Shown here: positions 44,324 to 52,990 of the stretch, piece after piece | Layout: every line of letters begins with the position of its first letter | Numbering within the stretch: the stretch's first letter is position 1 | Notes under the pieces: model-generated | What the model was told of the DNA's origin: nothing | Database searches by the model: none | What the model saw: the letters and a program-made list of their open reading frames with translations, nothing else | Translations under genes and position numbers: made by a program | Source: a bacterium | GTDB taxonomy: Bacteria; Moduliflexota; Moduliflexia; Moduliflexales; JAUQPW01 | Direction: 5' to 3' | NCBI GenBank assembly: GCA_030550175.1 | Contig: JAUQPW010000006.1 | Location: 1 to 64,000, forward strand | Length of the DNA stretch: 64,000 bases

Positions 44324-45433
44324 GTGGGATCATGCAACTCTTCCACCGCTTCATTCCCTTACCATCCCCCGATGCGTAATTTTGTAGACCAACTCGTCAA
44401 TAATTATGAGTTCTTGGAAACCTTTCCCAGACCTCTCCTCTACCTGATAGCCATGGTGGCGGCCAGTGCTATTATTCTGGGCTTTATTGCGATTCTGGTC
44501 ATGTTTTTTGTTTGGCTGGAACGAAAAGTTGCAGGACATATGCAGGACCGCTACGGACCTATGGAGGTGGGTCGACATGGATGGCTTCAATCCATTGCCG
44601 ATGGCATCAAGCTCTTTCTTAAGGAAGATATTATCCCCGCTTTAGCCGATAAACCCTTGTTTGTGATAGCTCCTATTATCGTCTTTGTCGGAGCATTCTC
44701 AGCCTTTGTTGTGGTGCCCTTCAGTGAAAATCTCATAGTTGCAGACCTGAACATTGGTATTTTCTATATTCTGGCCGTTTCATCCCTGACTGTTATCGGC
44801 ATTATCATGGCCGGCTGGTCTTCTAATAATAAATGGGCCCTTTATGGGGCCATGCGCTCGGCAGCCCAGATTATCAGCTATGAAATCCCCGTAGGAATTG
44901 CTTTGCTGGCAGCCGTTCTGCCGGCAGGGAGCTTAAGTATGCGGGATATCGTCTTAGCACAAAGTGGAGGGTTTTGGAATTGGTTTATTTTCCGTAATCC
45001 TCCCTTTGGCTTTGTGGCCTGTATTATTTATTTCGTTGCAGCTTTGGCCGAGGTTAATCGAACCCCCTTTGATATTCCAGAGGCAGAATCTGAATTGGTA
45101 GCGGGTTATCACACCGAATATAGCGGAATGCGCTTTGCTTTCTTTTTCCTGGCCGAATATGCCAACATGTTTTTAGTGGGAACCATCGTCACCACTCTGT
45201 TTTTGGGAGGTTGGGAATTCCCTATTTTTCCTTCAGCCTTCGCCTTTTTAAATCCCATCATATTTGTCCTTAAGGGGATTGCCCTTGTTTTCGTTATGAT
45301 GTGGTTACGCTGGACCTTACCCCGCTTGCGGGTGGATCAGCTTATGTACGTCTCTTGGAAGGTTCTCCTTCCCTTTGCCTTTGCTTGTTTGTTCGGCGTT
45401 AGTGCCTGGATGCTGCTCTTGCACTCAGCTTAA
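44324..45433 (+). CDS. nuoH: NADH-quinone oxidoreductase subunit H
   Basis: Up to 369 residues with eight to nine membrane helices. The strongest signature is [43 protein letters not shown] near 63-105, followed by [37 protein letters not shown]-type residues. The GTG 44324 start adds 16 poorly conserved residues; ATG 44372 ([11 protein letters not shown]) is a likely alternative. NuoH links the quinone channel to the proton pumps. Confidence 0.95.
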   Translation: [369 protein letters not shown]

Positions 45434-45443
45434 TGAGGCCTCG

Positions 45444-45507
45444 TTATCTGTTGTCGATCTATCCAGGTGAGTCCTGGATAAGGATGAAAAAAGAAAACAA
45501 CCGATAA
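45444..45507. repeat. Hairpin between nuoH and nuoI
   Basis: TATCCAGG (45460-45467) and CCTGGATA (45473-45480) form a perfect 8-base stem. Outer words (GTTATCTGTTGT and ACAACCGATAA) can extend it. Confidence 0.55.
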
Positions 45508-45532
45508 TGAACCGTAGAGAACAGATATTCCT

Positions 45533-45985
45533 ATGAAAGCATATTTTCAAAATATTTTTGAGGCGGTCCGGTCTATTCTCATAGGAATGAAAGTGACCTG
45601 GCGCCACTTGTTTACTAAACCGGTCACTTTACAATATCCCCATGAAAAACTGGATTATCCGGAAAGAACCCGAGGAATGTTGTTTTGCAAAATAGAAGAT
45701 TGTATCGGATGTCTCCAGTGCGCCAGGGCCTGTCCAGTGAACTGTATCTACATCGATGCTCCTAAAGCTCCTAAAGAGGTAGACCTGGGGGTAACTTCAG
45801 ATGGTACCAAGAAAAGATTGTATGTAACCCAGTTTGATATTGATATGACCCTGTGTTGTTATTGTGGGCTTTGTACAGAACCCTGTCCTACAGAATGCCT
45901 GATCATGACCGAGGCCTATGAGTATACCGTCTACGACCGGTCAGACTTGCTTCTTCGTTTCGCCAAGAAAGGAGTATCTTATTAA
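45533..45985 (+). CDS. nuoI: NADH-quinone oxidoreductase subunit I
   Basis: A 150-residue ferredoxin-like subunit with two 4Fe-4S motifs: CIGCLQCARACPVNC near 61-75 and CCYCGLCTEPCPTEC near 108-122. It carries clusters N6a and N6b and hands electrons to NuoB. The N-terminal amphipathic helix (GMKVTWRHLFTKPVTLQYP) is typical. The gene ends just before a large word repeat (45993-46134) that separates it from the real start of nuoJ. Confidence 0.96.
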   Translation: MKAYFQNIFEAVRSILIGMKVTWRHLFTKPVTLQYPHEKLDYPERTRGMLFCKIEDCIGCLQCARACPVNCIYIDAPKAPKEVDLGVTSDGTKKRLYVTQFDIDMTLCCYCGLCTEPCPTECLIMTEAYEYTVYDRSDLLLRFAKKGVSY

Positions 45986-45992
45986 TGAAGAC

Positions 45993-46134
45993 GCGGGGAC
46001 ACGGAGACCCGGGGACGCAGGAAAGGCCAGAAAATATAGAAATATTGCGATTATCTCTTCGTCCCTACCTCTCTGTGTCTCCACCTCTGTGGGCTCGAAA
46101 TTACTCCCGCATCCCCGGGTCTCCGTGTCCCCGC
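45993..46134. repeat. GGGGACAC octad inverted repeat with perfect 23-bp arms, between nuoI and nuoJ
   Basis: Bases 45993-46015 (GCGGGGACACGG...) and 46112-46134 (...CCGTGTCCCCGC) are exact reverse complements over 23 bases. Each arm is built of 8-bp words. The 96-base interior also has CTCTGTGTCTCC-like wording. It creates an apparent 78-residue N-terminal extension on nuoJ that is not real protein. Confidence 0.85.
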
Positions 46135-46151
46135 GCCCCCTTGTCCTACTT

Positions 46152-46649
46152 ATGCTGTTAGTCATTATCTTTACCATCTTTGCGGCCATTACCATTATCT
46201 CTGCAGGTATGGTGGCCTTCTCCCAAAATATCGTTTATTCGGCCTTCTCCCTACTGTTTACTTTCTTTGGAATAGCCGGGTTATATGTCCTTTTAGCCGC
46301 CGATTTCCTTGCGGCCACGCAATTGTTGATTTATGTAGGTGGGATTCTCGTTCTGCTTTTATTCGGAGTCATGCTGACCCATAAAATCCAGGAAGTAAAT
46401 TTGAGTAATGAATCCATGCGGTTGGCCCCTGCCGCCATAGTCGTTCTAGCTTTCCTCGGTTTATTGAGTATCGCGATTTATCGAACTCAATGGCCGACAG
46501 TTCCCGTACCGGAATTAACCCCAACCACAGCCCGAATCGGAACCCTTTTTATGACGGATTATCTCCTTCCCTTTGAAATAGCCTCCCTGGTTCTTTTAAC
46601 TGCCCTGGTAGGAGCGGTATTCATTGCAAGGGGGAGGGTTAAAAAATGA
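46152..46649 (+). CDS. nuoJ: NADH-quinone oxidoreductase subunit J
   Basis: I set the start at ATG 46152 (MLLVIIFTIFAAITIIS), giving 165 residues, the usual NuoJ length. The open frame continues upstream to 45918, but that part is encoded by nuoI and the GGGGACAC repeat. Five membrane helices are visible, with NIVYSAFSLLFTFFGIAGLYVLLAADFLAATQLLIYVGGILVLLLFGVMLT-type residues holding the family motif. The gene overlaps nuoK by 4 bases. NuoJ supplies a membrane-arm half of the proton path near the quinone site. Confidence 0.94.
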   Translation: MLLVIIFTIFAAITIISAGMVAFSQNIVYSAFSLLFTFFGIAGLYVLLAADFLAATQLLIYVGGILVLLLFGVMLTHKIQEVNLSNESMRLAPAAIVVLAFLGLLSIAIYRTQWPTVPVPELTPTTARIGTLFMTDYLLPFEIASLVLLTALVGAVFIARGRVKK

Positions 46650-46957
46650 ATATGATTGTACTGGAACATTACCTCCTGGTGGGTGCCATATTATTCTGCC
46701 TGGGTTTTTTCTGCGTTTTAACCAGGCGTAACGCCGTAGCCGTCCTTATGGGCGTCGAATTAATTTTCAATGCCGCTAACCTTAATTTTGTGGCTTTTGC
46801 TCGTTTTGGAACTCTGAACATCGATGGAATCATGTTTGCCATCTTCATTATTATGCTGGCCGCAGCAGAGGCTACGGTGGCCCTGGCCATTGTATTAAAT
46901 ATCTACCGGCAACTGGATACGGTTAACCTGGATGAAGCTGACCTCATGAAAGGATAA
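46646..46957 (+). CDS. nuoK: NADH-quinone oxidoreductase subunit K
   Basis: A 103-residue protein with three membrane helices. The family signatures NAVAVLMGVELIFNAANLNFVAF near 30-52 (with the conserved Glu) and AAAEATVALAIVLNIYR near 72-88 are intact. It is MrpC-like and contributes to proton translocation. The start overlaps nuoJ's stop (ATGA), a sign of translational coupling. A CTTTAGA-type word repeat follows before nuoL. Confidence 0.96.
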   Translation: MNMIVLEHYLLVGAILFCLGFFCVLTRRNAVAVLMGVELIFNAANLNFVAFARFGTLNIDGIMFAIFIIMLAAAEATVALAIVLNIYRQLDTVNLDEADLMKG

Positions 46958-46967
46958 AAAAGAAAAT

Positions 46968-47076
46968 CTAAAGTCTAATTGGCGAGTCATACGTAGTGAA
47001 TAGCGGGTGCGAGATGGTTGTGGGTGAGGTGAACTCTCCAGTTTGGACTTTAGACTTTGAACTTAGGAACTTTAGG
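46968..47076. repeat. CTTTAGA/TCTAAAG heptad inverted repeat between nuoK and nuoL
   Basis: AAAATCTAAAGTCTAATTGG on the left pairs with CCAGTTTGGACTTTAGACTT on the right (about 16 of 20 positions). A G-rich 60-base loop lies between. The element ends at the nuoL ATG. Confidence 0.7.
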
Positions 47077-47077
47077 C

Positions 47078-49267
47078 ATGCAACACCTTATCTGGATCAT
47101 TCCTTTAATACCCTTATTAGGGGCCGTGATAAACGGCTTGTTGGGTTATCGATTTATTAAAACCCTCGGTGAAGAAAAGGGTAAGCGTCTGATCGGCCAG
47201 ATAGCCTGTGGAACTGTTTTTATCTCCTTTTTGATCTCTCTTTTCAGCTTTATCCATCTGCTCCTACGTCCGATAGATCAAAGAGTTCTGGTGAATACGG
47301 TCTATACCTGGTTCCATATCGGGAACTTAAAAACAGAGGTCTCTTTCCTGATTGATCCCCTCTCTGGAATCATGATTCTTGTCGTAACAGGAGTAGGATT
47401 CTTAATTCACTTCTACTCCATAGGTTATATGGGTCATGATGAATATGATGAACAAGGACACCGATACATCAGCTACTGGCGATACTTTTCTTACCTGAAC
47501 CTTTTTGCCTTCTCCATGTTGCTCCTGGTTTTAGCAGATAATATCCTCTTGATGTTTGTGGGTTGGGAAGGGGTGGGTCTTTGCTCTTATCTTCTTATCA
47601 GCTTTTGGTATAGAAAACAAGCTAACGCAGTGGCAGGGATGAAAGCCTTTGTGGTGAACCGTATAGGCGATTTTGGATTCTTGATTGGAATCTTCGCATT
47701 ATTTTGGGCTTTGGGAAGGCACGGGATTTGGACCGTTAACTTTAGACAAATCGGTGAGCATGCCCACTTATTGGCCGAGGATACGATTCTGGGTATTCCG
47801 GCGGCCACGTTTATCACGCTCTTTCTGTTTTTAGGGGCCATAGGTAAATCTGCACAAATTCCCCTCTATGTCTGGCTGCCCGATGCCATGGCAGGCCCTA
47901 CACCGGTCAGTGCTCTTATCCATGCAGCGACCATGGTTACGGCTGGAGTTTATATGATTGGAAGATTAAACTTCCTGTACAGCATGGCTCCGGTTACACT
48001 AACCATCGTGGCCCTGATCGGTGCCGCAACGGCCTTCTTTGCAGCAACTATCGGTCTGGTACAAAATGATATTAAACGGATTCTGGCTTACTCGACGGTG
48101 AGTCAGTTGGGATATATGTTCCTGGGAATGGGTGTTGCCGCCTATGGGACCGGTATTTTCCACCTCATGACCCATGCCTTCTTTAAGGCTTTGTTATTCT
48201 TGGGGGCCGGAAGTGTTATCCATGCCATGGGGGGTAAACAGGATATACGAGATATGGGAGGTTTAAGGAAATACCTCCCCACAACCTTTCGAACTTTCCT
48301 CATCGGCTGGTTGGCCATTTGTGGAATCTTTCCTTTTGCAGGCTTCTTCAGTAAAGATGAGATATTATGGAGCGTTTTTAACCACTCCAATCCCGTTTTG
48401 CCATTTCTACCTAAGTTACTCTGGTTAATAGGTCTCCTGGGAGCAGGCCTTACGGCTTTTTATATGTCCCGTCTGGTATTTATGACTTTTTTCGGAGAAC
48501 TTCGCTCAGAACCTGCCGAACCACATGGGGGACATGGGAATGACGCGAGACTGCGGGACCAGGGAGATACGGGACCTCATGGACATGGGGATGGTGAGCT
48601 ACAGGGCCATGGGAATGAGGAAGTAATCTCCCTGTCTCCACAGCGGGAACCCCACGAGTCTCCGTGGACCATGACGTATCCTCTTGTTGGGTTAGCCGTT
48701 CTTTCGGTTGTCGGAGGATGGTTTGGCGTACCTCATTTTCTGGATCCAGTCTTTGGAGGTCATGGCGGAGTGGTTTCCCCGGCTGCTGAAACTGGAGAAC
48801 ATTCGACAACATTGGAAATCTTTCTGATGATGGTTTCCATGGCCGTTGCATTGGGGGGGATGGCAGTGGCCGCAGTCATGTACCTGGTTATGCCGGAGTT
48901 ACCGGATTTGCTATCCATCCGGTTTAGTAGACTCTACGATCTCCTTTTGAACAAGTACTATGTAGACGAAATCTATCAAGCCGTTTTTGTTAACGGGCTT
49001 CTGGCCCTTACAACGGCTTCTACCCGATTCGATCTGAAGTTTATAGACGGAATTGTCAACGAGAGTGCACGGGTTACGGCGGCGTTTTCCGCCTTTAATG
49101 GCTGGCTGGATCTCAGGTTTGTGGATGGAATTGTCAATACCCTGGCAAGTGGAACGGTCTTTTCGGGAAGTCGATTAAGAAAAGTCCAGACCGGACAAGT
49201 GCAAAGCTATCTTTTCGCCGTCTTAGGCGGAGTGGTTGTTATCATCCTGATAAGAACGTTTATTTAA
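47078..49267 (+). CDS. nuoL: NADH-quinone oxidoreductase subunit L
   Basis: A 729-residue antiporter-type subunit from ATG 47078 (MQHLIWIIPLIPLLGAVING); a TTG at 47057 would add residues encoded by the repeat. It has about sixteen helices and family motifs including MGWEGVGLCSYLLISFWY-like and WLPDAMAGPTPVSALIHAATMVTAGVY. A 45-50-residue hydrophilic insert (about 481-527 of the shorter form, rich in Gly, His and Asp) replaces a normally short loop. Its DNA carries CAGGGAGAT at 48560-48568 and ATCTCCCTG at 48626-48634, an inverted pair of the same word style as the intergenic repeats. Confidence 0.95.
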   Translation: MQHLIWIIPLIPLLGAVINGLLGYRFIKTLGEEKGKRLIGQIACGTVFISFLISLFSFIHLLLRPIDQRVLVNTVYTWFHIGNLKTEVSFLIDPLSGIMILVVTGVGFLIHFYSIGYMGHDEYDEQGHRYISYWRYFSYLNLFAFSMLLLVLADNILLMFVGWEGVGLCSYLLISFWYRKQANAVAGMKAFVVNRIGDFGFLIGIFALFWALGRHGIWTVNFRQIGEHAHLLAEDTILGIPAATFITLFLFLGAIGKSAQIPLYVWLPDAMAGPTPVSALIHAATMVTAGVYMIGRLNFLYSMAPVTLTIVALIGAATAFFAATIGLVQNDIKRILAYSTVSQLGYMFLGMGVAAYGTGIFHLMTHAFFKALLFLGAGSVIHAMGGKQDIRDMGGLRKYLPTTFRTFLIGWLAICGIFPFAGFFSKDEILWSVFNHSNPVLPFLPKLLWLIGLLGAGLTAFYMSRLVFMTFFGELRSEPAEPHGGHGNDARLRDQGDTGPHGHGDGELQGHGNEEVISLSPQREPHESPWTMTYPLVGLAVLSVVGGWFGVPHFLDPVFGGHGGVVSPAAETGEHSTTLEIFLMMVSMAVALGGMAVAAVMYLVMPELPDLLSIRFSRLYDLLLNKYYVDEIYQAVFVNGLLALTTASTRFDLKFIDGIVNESARVTAAFSAFNGWLDLRFVDGIVNTLASGTVFSGSRLRKVQTGQVQSYLFAVLGGVVVIILIRTFI

Positions 49268-49268
49268 T

Positions 49269-49321
49269 CAAAAACCGGAAGTCAGAATTTCTGGTGTCTT
49301 CTGCCTTCTGGTTTCTGACTT
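49269..49321. repeat. CAGAAGT/CTTCTGG heptad inverted repeat between nuoL and nuoM
   Basis: AAACCGGAAGTCAGAA pairs with TTCTGCCTTCTGGTTT at 14 of 16 positions. The repeat fills the 60-base gap. The same wording is present at 9481-9540. Confidence 0.75.
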
Positions 49322-49327
49322 GAGAGC

Positions 49328-50899
49328 ATGGAAATAGTGGCGCGATTAGCCTACATTCTGGTAGTCATTCCGGGACTAATTTCCCTTTTTATGCTGGAAA
49401 AACATGTGCTATCCTGGATTATCTTTTTTCCTTTAATAGGCGCAGCGGTTATTCTTTTCCTTCCCAAGGGACAAGAGGAACTTATGAAGCGGGTCGCGGC
49501 CCTTACGACCTTCTTTCCCGTGGTTATGGCCTTTTATATTTTCCTCAAATTTAATCGTACCTCGACTGATTTCCAGTTTGTAGAACATGCGTCCTGGATT
49601 CCTTATTTCAATATCGATTATTTCCTTGGGATTGATGGGATCAGCGTTTCCATGGTTCTGTTAACAGCCCTTCTGAGTTTTCTCTGTATTTTTGCCTCCT
49701 GGGGGATCGATAAGGCTGTTCGAGGTTACCTGTGCCTTTTCCTGCTTTTGGATACCGGAATGATGGGAGTTTTCGCAGCCCTGGACTTCTTCCTGTTCTT
49801 TATTTTCTGGGAAGTGATGCTCCTTCCCATGTATTTCCTTATCGGAATTTGGGGAAGCCCCTCTCGGGTAGACCCCGATGGGATGGTTCGAGGAGGTCCT
49901 TACGCGGCTATTAAATTCTTCTTATATACCCTGGTAGGGAGTGCCCTCATGCTCATCTGTATCTTATACTTCTATTTCGTTCATGAGCCACATACCTTCA
50001 ATATGACCAAATTGATGGCATCCAATACCTCTTACAGCCCAAGAGCTCAGTGGTGGCTTTGGGTAGCCCTTTATATTGGATTTGCTATTAAGGTTCCGGT
50101 ATTTCCTTTTCATACCTGGTTACCCGATGCTCACGTAGAAGCTCCTACAGCGATTAGTGTCATTCTGGCCGGTATCCTACTTAAAATGGGCACTTACGGA
50201 CTCCTTCGAATCAATTATCCCATGCTCCCCCAGGCGACCGTCCAGTTCTCGTATTTCCTGGCCGTTATGGGGATGATCAATATTATCTATGGGGCTTTAT
50301 GCGCCATGGCCCAGAAAGATCTGAAGAAATTGGTGGCTTATTCCAGTATCAGTCATATGGGGTATGTGCTTTTGGGCATGTCCAGTTTTACACCGGAGGG
50401 AATCAACGGTGCGGTCTTCCAGATGTTCAATCACGGGACCATCACGGCCATGCTTTTCTTGATCGTGGGGGTCATCTATGATCGAGCACATCATCGACAA
50501 ATCGAAGAATTTGGAGGTCTGGCACAACAAATGCCTATTTATAGTGGTATTACCGGACTCGCGTTCTTTGCCGCTCTGGGGTTACCTGGATTAAGTGCCT
50601 TTATCAGTGAGGCTTTGGTATTTCTGGGGGCTTTTCAACGCTATACGTTGATCACCATGATCTCGGTGACCGGGGTTATTTTGGGCGCCGGATATATGCT
50701 TTGGACAATGCAACGGGTGTTCCTGGGGCCTTTAAATCCTAAATATGCAACCCTTCCCGAAATCAACAAACGGGAATTGTTTACCCTGGTTCCCCTGGGA
50801 ATTATTGTGATTATCCTCGGTTTTTATCCGATGCCGGTGCTCAACTTGCTCAATACTTCCCTGGTTCAACTCAATGAACTTGTCCGGTCGTTCTTGTAA
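49328..50899 (+). CDS. nuoM: NADH-quinone oxidoreductase subunit M
   Basis: A 523-residue antiporter-type subunit with about fourteen helices. Motifs include FIFWEVMLLPMYFLIGIWG near 154-172, KVPVFPFHTWLPDAHVEAPTAISVILAGILLKMGTYGLLR near 256-295, and LVAYSSISHMGYVLLGM near 337-353. Lys and Glu residues of the proton path (WEVML; KVPVFPFHTWLP; ILLKMG) are visible. A CTAAAGT-type repeat follows. Confidence 0.97.
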   Translation: MEIVARLAYILVVIPGLISLFMLEKHVLSWIIFFPLIGAAVILFLPKGQEELMKRVAALTTFFPVVMAFYIFLKFNRTSTDFQFVEHASWIPYFNIDYFLGIDGISVSMVLLTALLSFLCIFASWGIDKAVRGYLCLFLLLDTGMMGVFAALDFFLFFIFWEVMLLPMYFLIGIWGSPSRVDPDGMVRGGPYAAIKFFLYTLVGSALMLICILYFYFVHEPHTFNMTKLMASNTSYSPRAQWWLWVALYIGFAIKVPVFPFHTWLPDAHVEAPTAISVILAGILLKMGTYGLLRINYPMLPQATVQFSYFLAVMGMINIIYGALCAMAQKDLKKLVAYSSISHMGYVLLGMSSFTPEGINGAVFQMFNHGTITAMLFLIVGVIYDRAHHRQIEEFGGLAQQMPIYSGITGLAFFAALGLPGLSAFISEALVFLGAFQRYTLITMISVTGVILGAGYMLWTMQRVFLGPLNPKYATLPEINKRELFTLVPLGIIVIILGFYPMPVLNLLNTSLVQLNELVRSFL

Positions 50900-50911
50900 A
50901 AGTGCTTCCGG

Positions 50912-50962
50912 GGGACTAAAGCGTCTAAAGTTGATTTCTAAACTTTAGCTCCCTTTAGACAC
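50912..50962. repeat. CTAAAGT/ACTTTAG heptad inverted repeat between nuoM and nuoN
   Basis: GACTAAAGCGTCTAAAGTT pairs with AACTTTAGCTCCCTTTAGAC in near-complete register. It belongs to the CTTTAGA family seen at 46968-47076. Confidence 0.7.
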
Positions 50963-50993
50963 TCCAGGCACAGGGTATACTGTTTTCTATTTT

Positions 50994-52544
50994 ATGGAAC
51001 TGAGTAATTTTCAAAGCCTCTCCTTTTTTTACCCGGAACTCATCCTATCCGGATTTATTGTGCTACTCTTCCTGGTGGATTTGATCTTTTTGCAGTCGAA
51101 AATTTCCAACTTGAATTTTCTATTCTTCCAGAAAGAAGATCTTCTGGCCGGATTAACTTTAACGGGATTGGGTCTTGCCCTGATTTCCGTTATTCTGATA
51201 TTCCCAGCTCTCAGGACTCCCCCTGAAGGATATTGGCTCTTTCACAGGATGATTGCCGTGGATAACTTCGCCCTTTTCTTTAAGATCCTGGTTATCCTGG
51301 CAACCTTTTTAATCGTTATTATCTCGGTGAGATCTAAGGAAGTTTCCTTTGTAGAAAAAGCAGAATATTATACGCTTTTACTGGCTATTACGCTGGCCAT
51401 GATGCTATTTGCTTCGGCTACGAATCTTCTCATGGTTTATATGGCCCTCGAAATGGTCAGTGTGATCTCCTACGTGCTGAGCGGATATCTGAAGACCCAG
51501 CGGAAGTCCAGTGAAGCTGCCTTAAAATATTGTATTTACGGGGGAGTGGCCTCGGGAGTTATGGTCTATGGGATTTCTTTCGTTTACGGATTGACGGGTA
51601 GCTTAAACTTCAGTAAGGTCCATGAGGCATTGTCCCTTTTAGCCGAGCAGAAACAACTACCATCCTTTACCCTCCTGGTAGCATCTATTCTCATGTTAGC
51701 CGGTTTTGGATATAAAATTGCTTCCGTTCCTTTCCATATGTGGGTACCAGATGTCTACGAAGGTGCGCCAACTCCCATTACGGCATTTTTCTCCATAGGT
51801 CCTAAGGCCGCAGGTTTTGCAGCTTTGATTCGATTCTTTTATGAGGTTTTGTCGGTTCCCTCCTCCTCTCAGCCGGGAACCTGGATGGCTTTAGGTAACT
51901 TAGAATGGCCCATGTTGATGGCCATAGTCTCGGCTGTGACCATGACCCTGGGAAACCTGGTAGCTATTGTACAGAACAATCTCAAACGGCTCTTAGCCTA
52001 TTCCAGTATTGCCCATGTCGGTTATATTCTCATGGGATTTTCTGTTCTGACCGATCAAGGTATCCGGGCCATGATGTTTTATTTAATGATCTATTTAATT
52101 ATGAACCTGGGAGCCTTTCTGGTGGTTATCTATGTTTCCGATCGGTTGGGAAGTGAGGAAATAAGCGGTTATATGGGATTGGCCTGGCGTATGCCTTATA
52201 TAGCCTGTGCCATGGGCGTCTTTTTGTTCTCCTTAACGGGTATACCTCCTCTAGCCGGGTTTATCGGAAAGTTCTTCCTTTTTGCGGCTGTTATCGAGAA
52301 GAAATTGTATTGGTTGGCCCTGATAGGACTTCTGAACAGTGTCATCTCTTTATACTACTACGCCCGAATTATTAAAGCTATGTTCCTGGACCAGGCCGTT
52401 GAACAGAGTCCCCAGGATGTTCATACCTCCCACCCTTTATATGAGGGCTTGTTAGGTGCTCTGATGATTTTGACGGTTTTATTTGGAGTCTACTGGTCTC
52501 CACTAGTTCGGTTGGCGGACCATTCTCTGAAATTTCTAAGATAA
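50994..52544 (+). CDS. nuoN: NADH-quinone oxidoreductase subunit N
   Basis: A 516-residue antiporter-type subunit with about fourteen helices. MVYMALEMVSVISYVLSGYLK near 145-165, KIASVPFHMWVPDVYEGAPTPITAFFSIGPKAAGFAALIRF near 241-281 and LLAYSSIAHVGYILMGF near 332-348 are diagnostic. A hydrophilic stretch near 35-55 (QSKISNLNFLFFQKED) is longer than in typical NuoN. It ends the nuo operon; NuoE, F and G are absent, so the NADH-oxidising module is missing here or encoded elsewhere. Confidence 0.97.
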   Translation: MELSNFQSLSFFYPELILSGFIVLLFLVDLIFLQSKISNLNFLFFQKEDLLAGLTLTGLGLALISVILIFPALRTPPEGYWLFHRMIAVDNFALFFKILVILATFLIVIISVRSKEVSFVEKAEYYTLLLAITLAMMLFASATNLLMVYMALEMVSVISYVLSGYLKTQRKSSEAALKYCIYGGVASGVMVYGISFVYGLTGSLNFSKVHEALSLLAEQKQLPSFTLLVASILMLAGFGYKIASVPFHMWVPDVYEGAPTPITAFFSIGPKAAGFAALIRFFYEVLSVPSSSQPGTWMALGNLEWPMLMAIVSAVTMTLGNLVAIVQNNLKRLLAYSSIAHVGYILMGFSVLTDQGIRAMMFYLMIYLIMNLGAFLVVIYVSDRLGSEEISGYMGLAWRMPYIACAMGVFLFSLTGIPPLAGFIGKFFLFAAVIEKKLYWLALIGLLNSVISLYYYARIIKAMFLDQAVEQSPQDVHTSHPLYEGLLGALMILTVLFGVYWSPLVRLADHSLKFLR

Positions 52545-52562
52545 GCAAGTCGATAATAAAAT

Positions 52563-52635
52563 GTATGGGAGTATGGGGGTATGGGCCTATAGCCAGTGTC
52601 CCATACTCCCGCACTTCCATACTCCTATACTCCTG
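52563..52635. repeat. Octad-word inverted repeat (GGGAGTAT family) after nuoN
   Basis: GTATGGGA, GTATGGGG, GTATGGGC on the left and CCCATACT, CCCGCACT, TCCATACT, CCTATACT on the right are the same words as at 1700-1816, 50 kb away. Translated, this repeat makes the first 14 residues of the longer form of the next ORF. Confidence 0.8.
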
Positions 52636-52637
52636 GT

Positions 52638-52940
52638 ATGATCATACGAGAGTATAACGGGAATGTCCATAACCAACGAATAGGAGAAGCAGAAAAGGGG
52701 ATTATTGTTAAAGCCGAAATTATTCACTTTGAGGATCTTACCGTTCCTAGAATTGCCCACAGTGTAGGTATTTTAAGAGCTCCCGATGGGAATGAGGTTA
52801 AACGAATCGAGGTTCTCTCCTTTACGGGAAGAGATCGGGTTCAACGGGAACGCAAAATCCGGGAATGGATGAAGGAACATACTAACCTGGAACCTATTGT
52901 GATGGATGGATTAAATCCTGCTCTTACCGGTGAAAAGTGA
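52638..52940 (+). CDS. Conserved-looking small protein of unknown function
   Basis: I set the start at ATG 52638 (MIIREYNGNVHNQRIGEAE), giving 100 residues. An ATG at 52596 would prefix 14 residues that are only translated repeat DNA. The sequence is soluble, has balanced charge and a plausible alpha/beta pattern (KGIIVKAEIIHFEDL, VKRIEVLSFTGRDRVQRERKIREWM). I do not recognise a family. It ends at the edge of a strong bidirectional hairpin, so it is a separate unit after the nuo operon or its last gene. No ribosome site is evident. Confidence 0.55.
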   Translation: MIIREYNGNVHNQRIGEAEKGIIVKAEIIHFEDLTVPRIAHSVGILRAPDGNEVKRIEVLSFTGRDRVQRERKIREWMKEHTNLEPIVMDGLNPALTGEK

Positions 52941-52990
52941 AAGGGAAAAGGCAAAAGGGAAAAAGAAAGTTTTTCCCTTTTGCCTTTCCC
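52941..52990. terminator. Bidirectional terminator hairpin built of GGGAAAA/GGCAAAA words
   Basis: AAGGGAAAAGGCAAAAGGG and TTTTTCCCTTTTGCCTTTCCC form an almost perfect stem of about 20 pairs between the two convergent stops at 52940 and 52992. The T-rich right arm would serve the plus strand and the A-rich left arm the minus strand. Its 7-bp units link it to the other word repeats. Confidence 0.75.

Noticed and set aside
45918..46151. N-terminal extension of NuoJ
   Set aside because: Encoded by the end of nuoI and by the GGGGACAC repeat; NuoJ homologues begin near ATG 46152.
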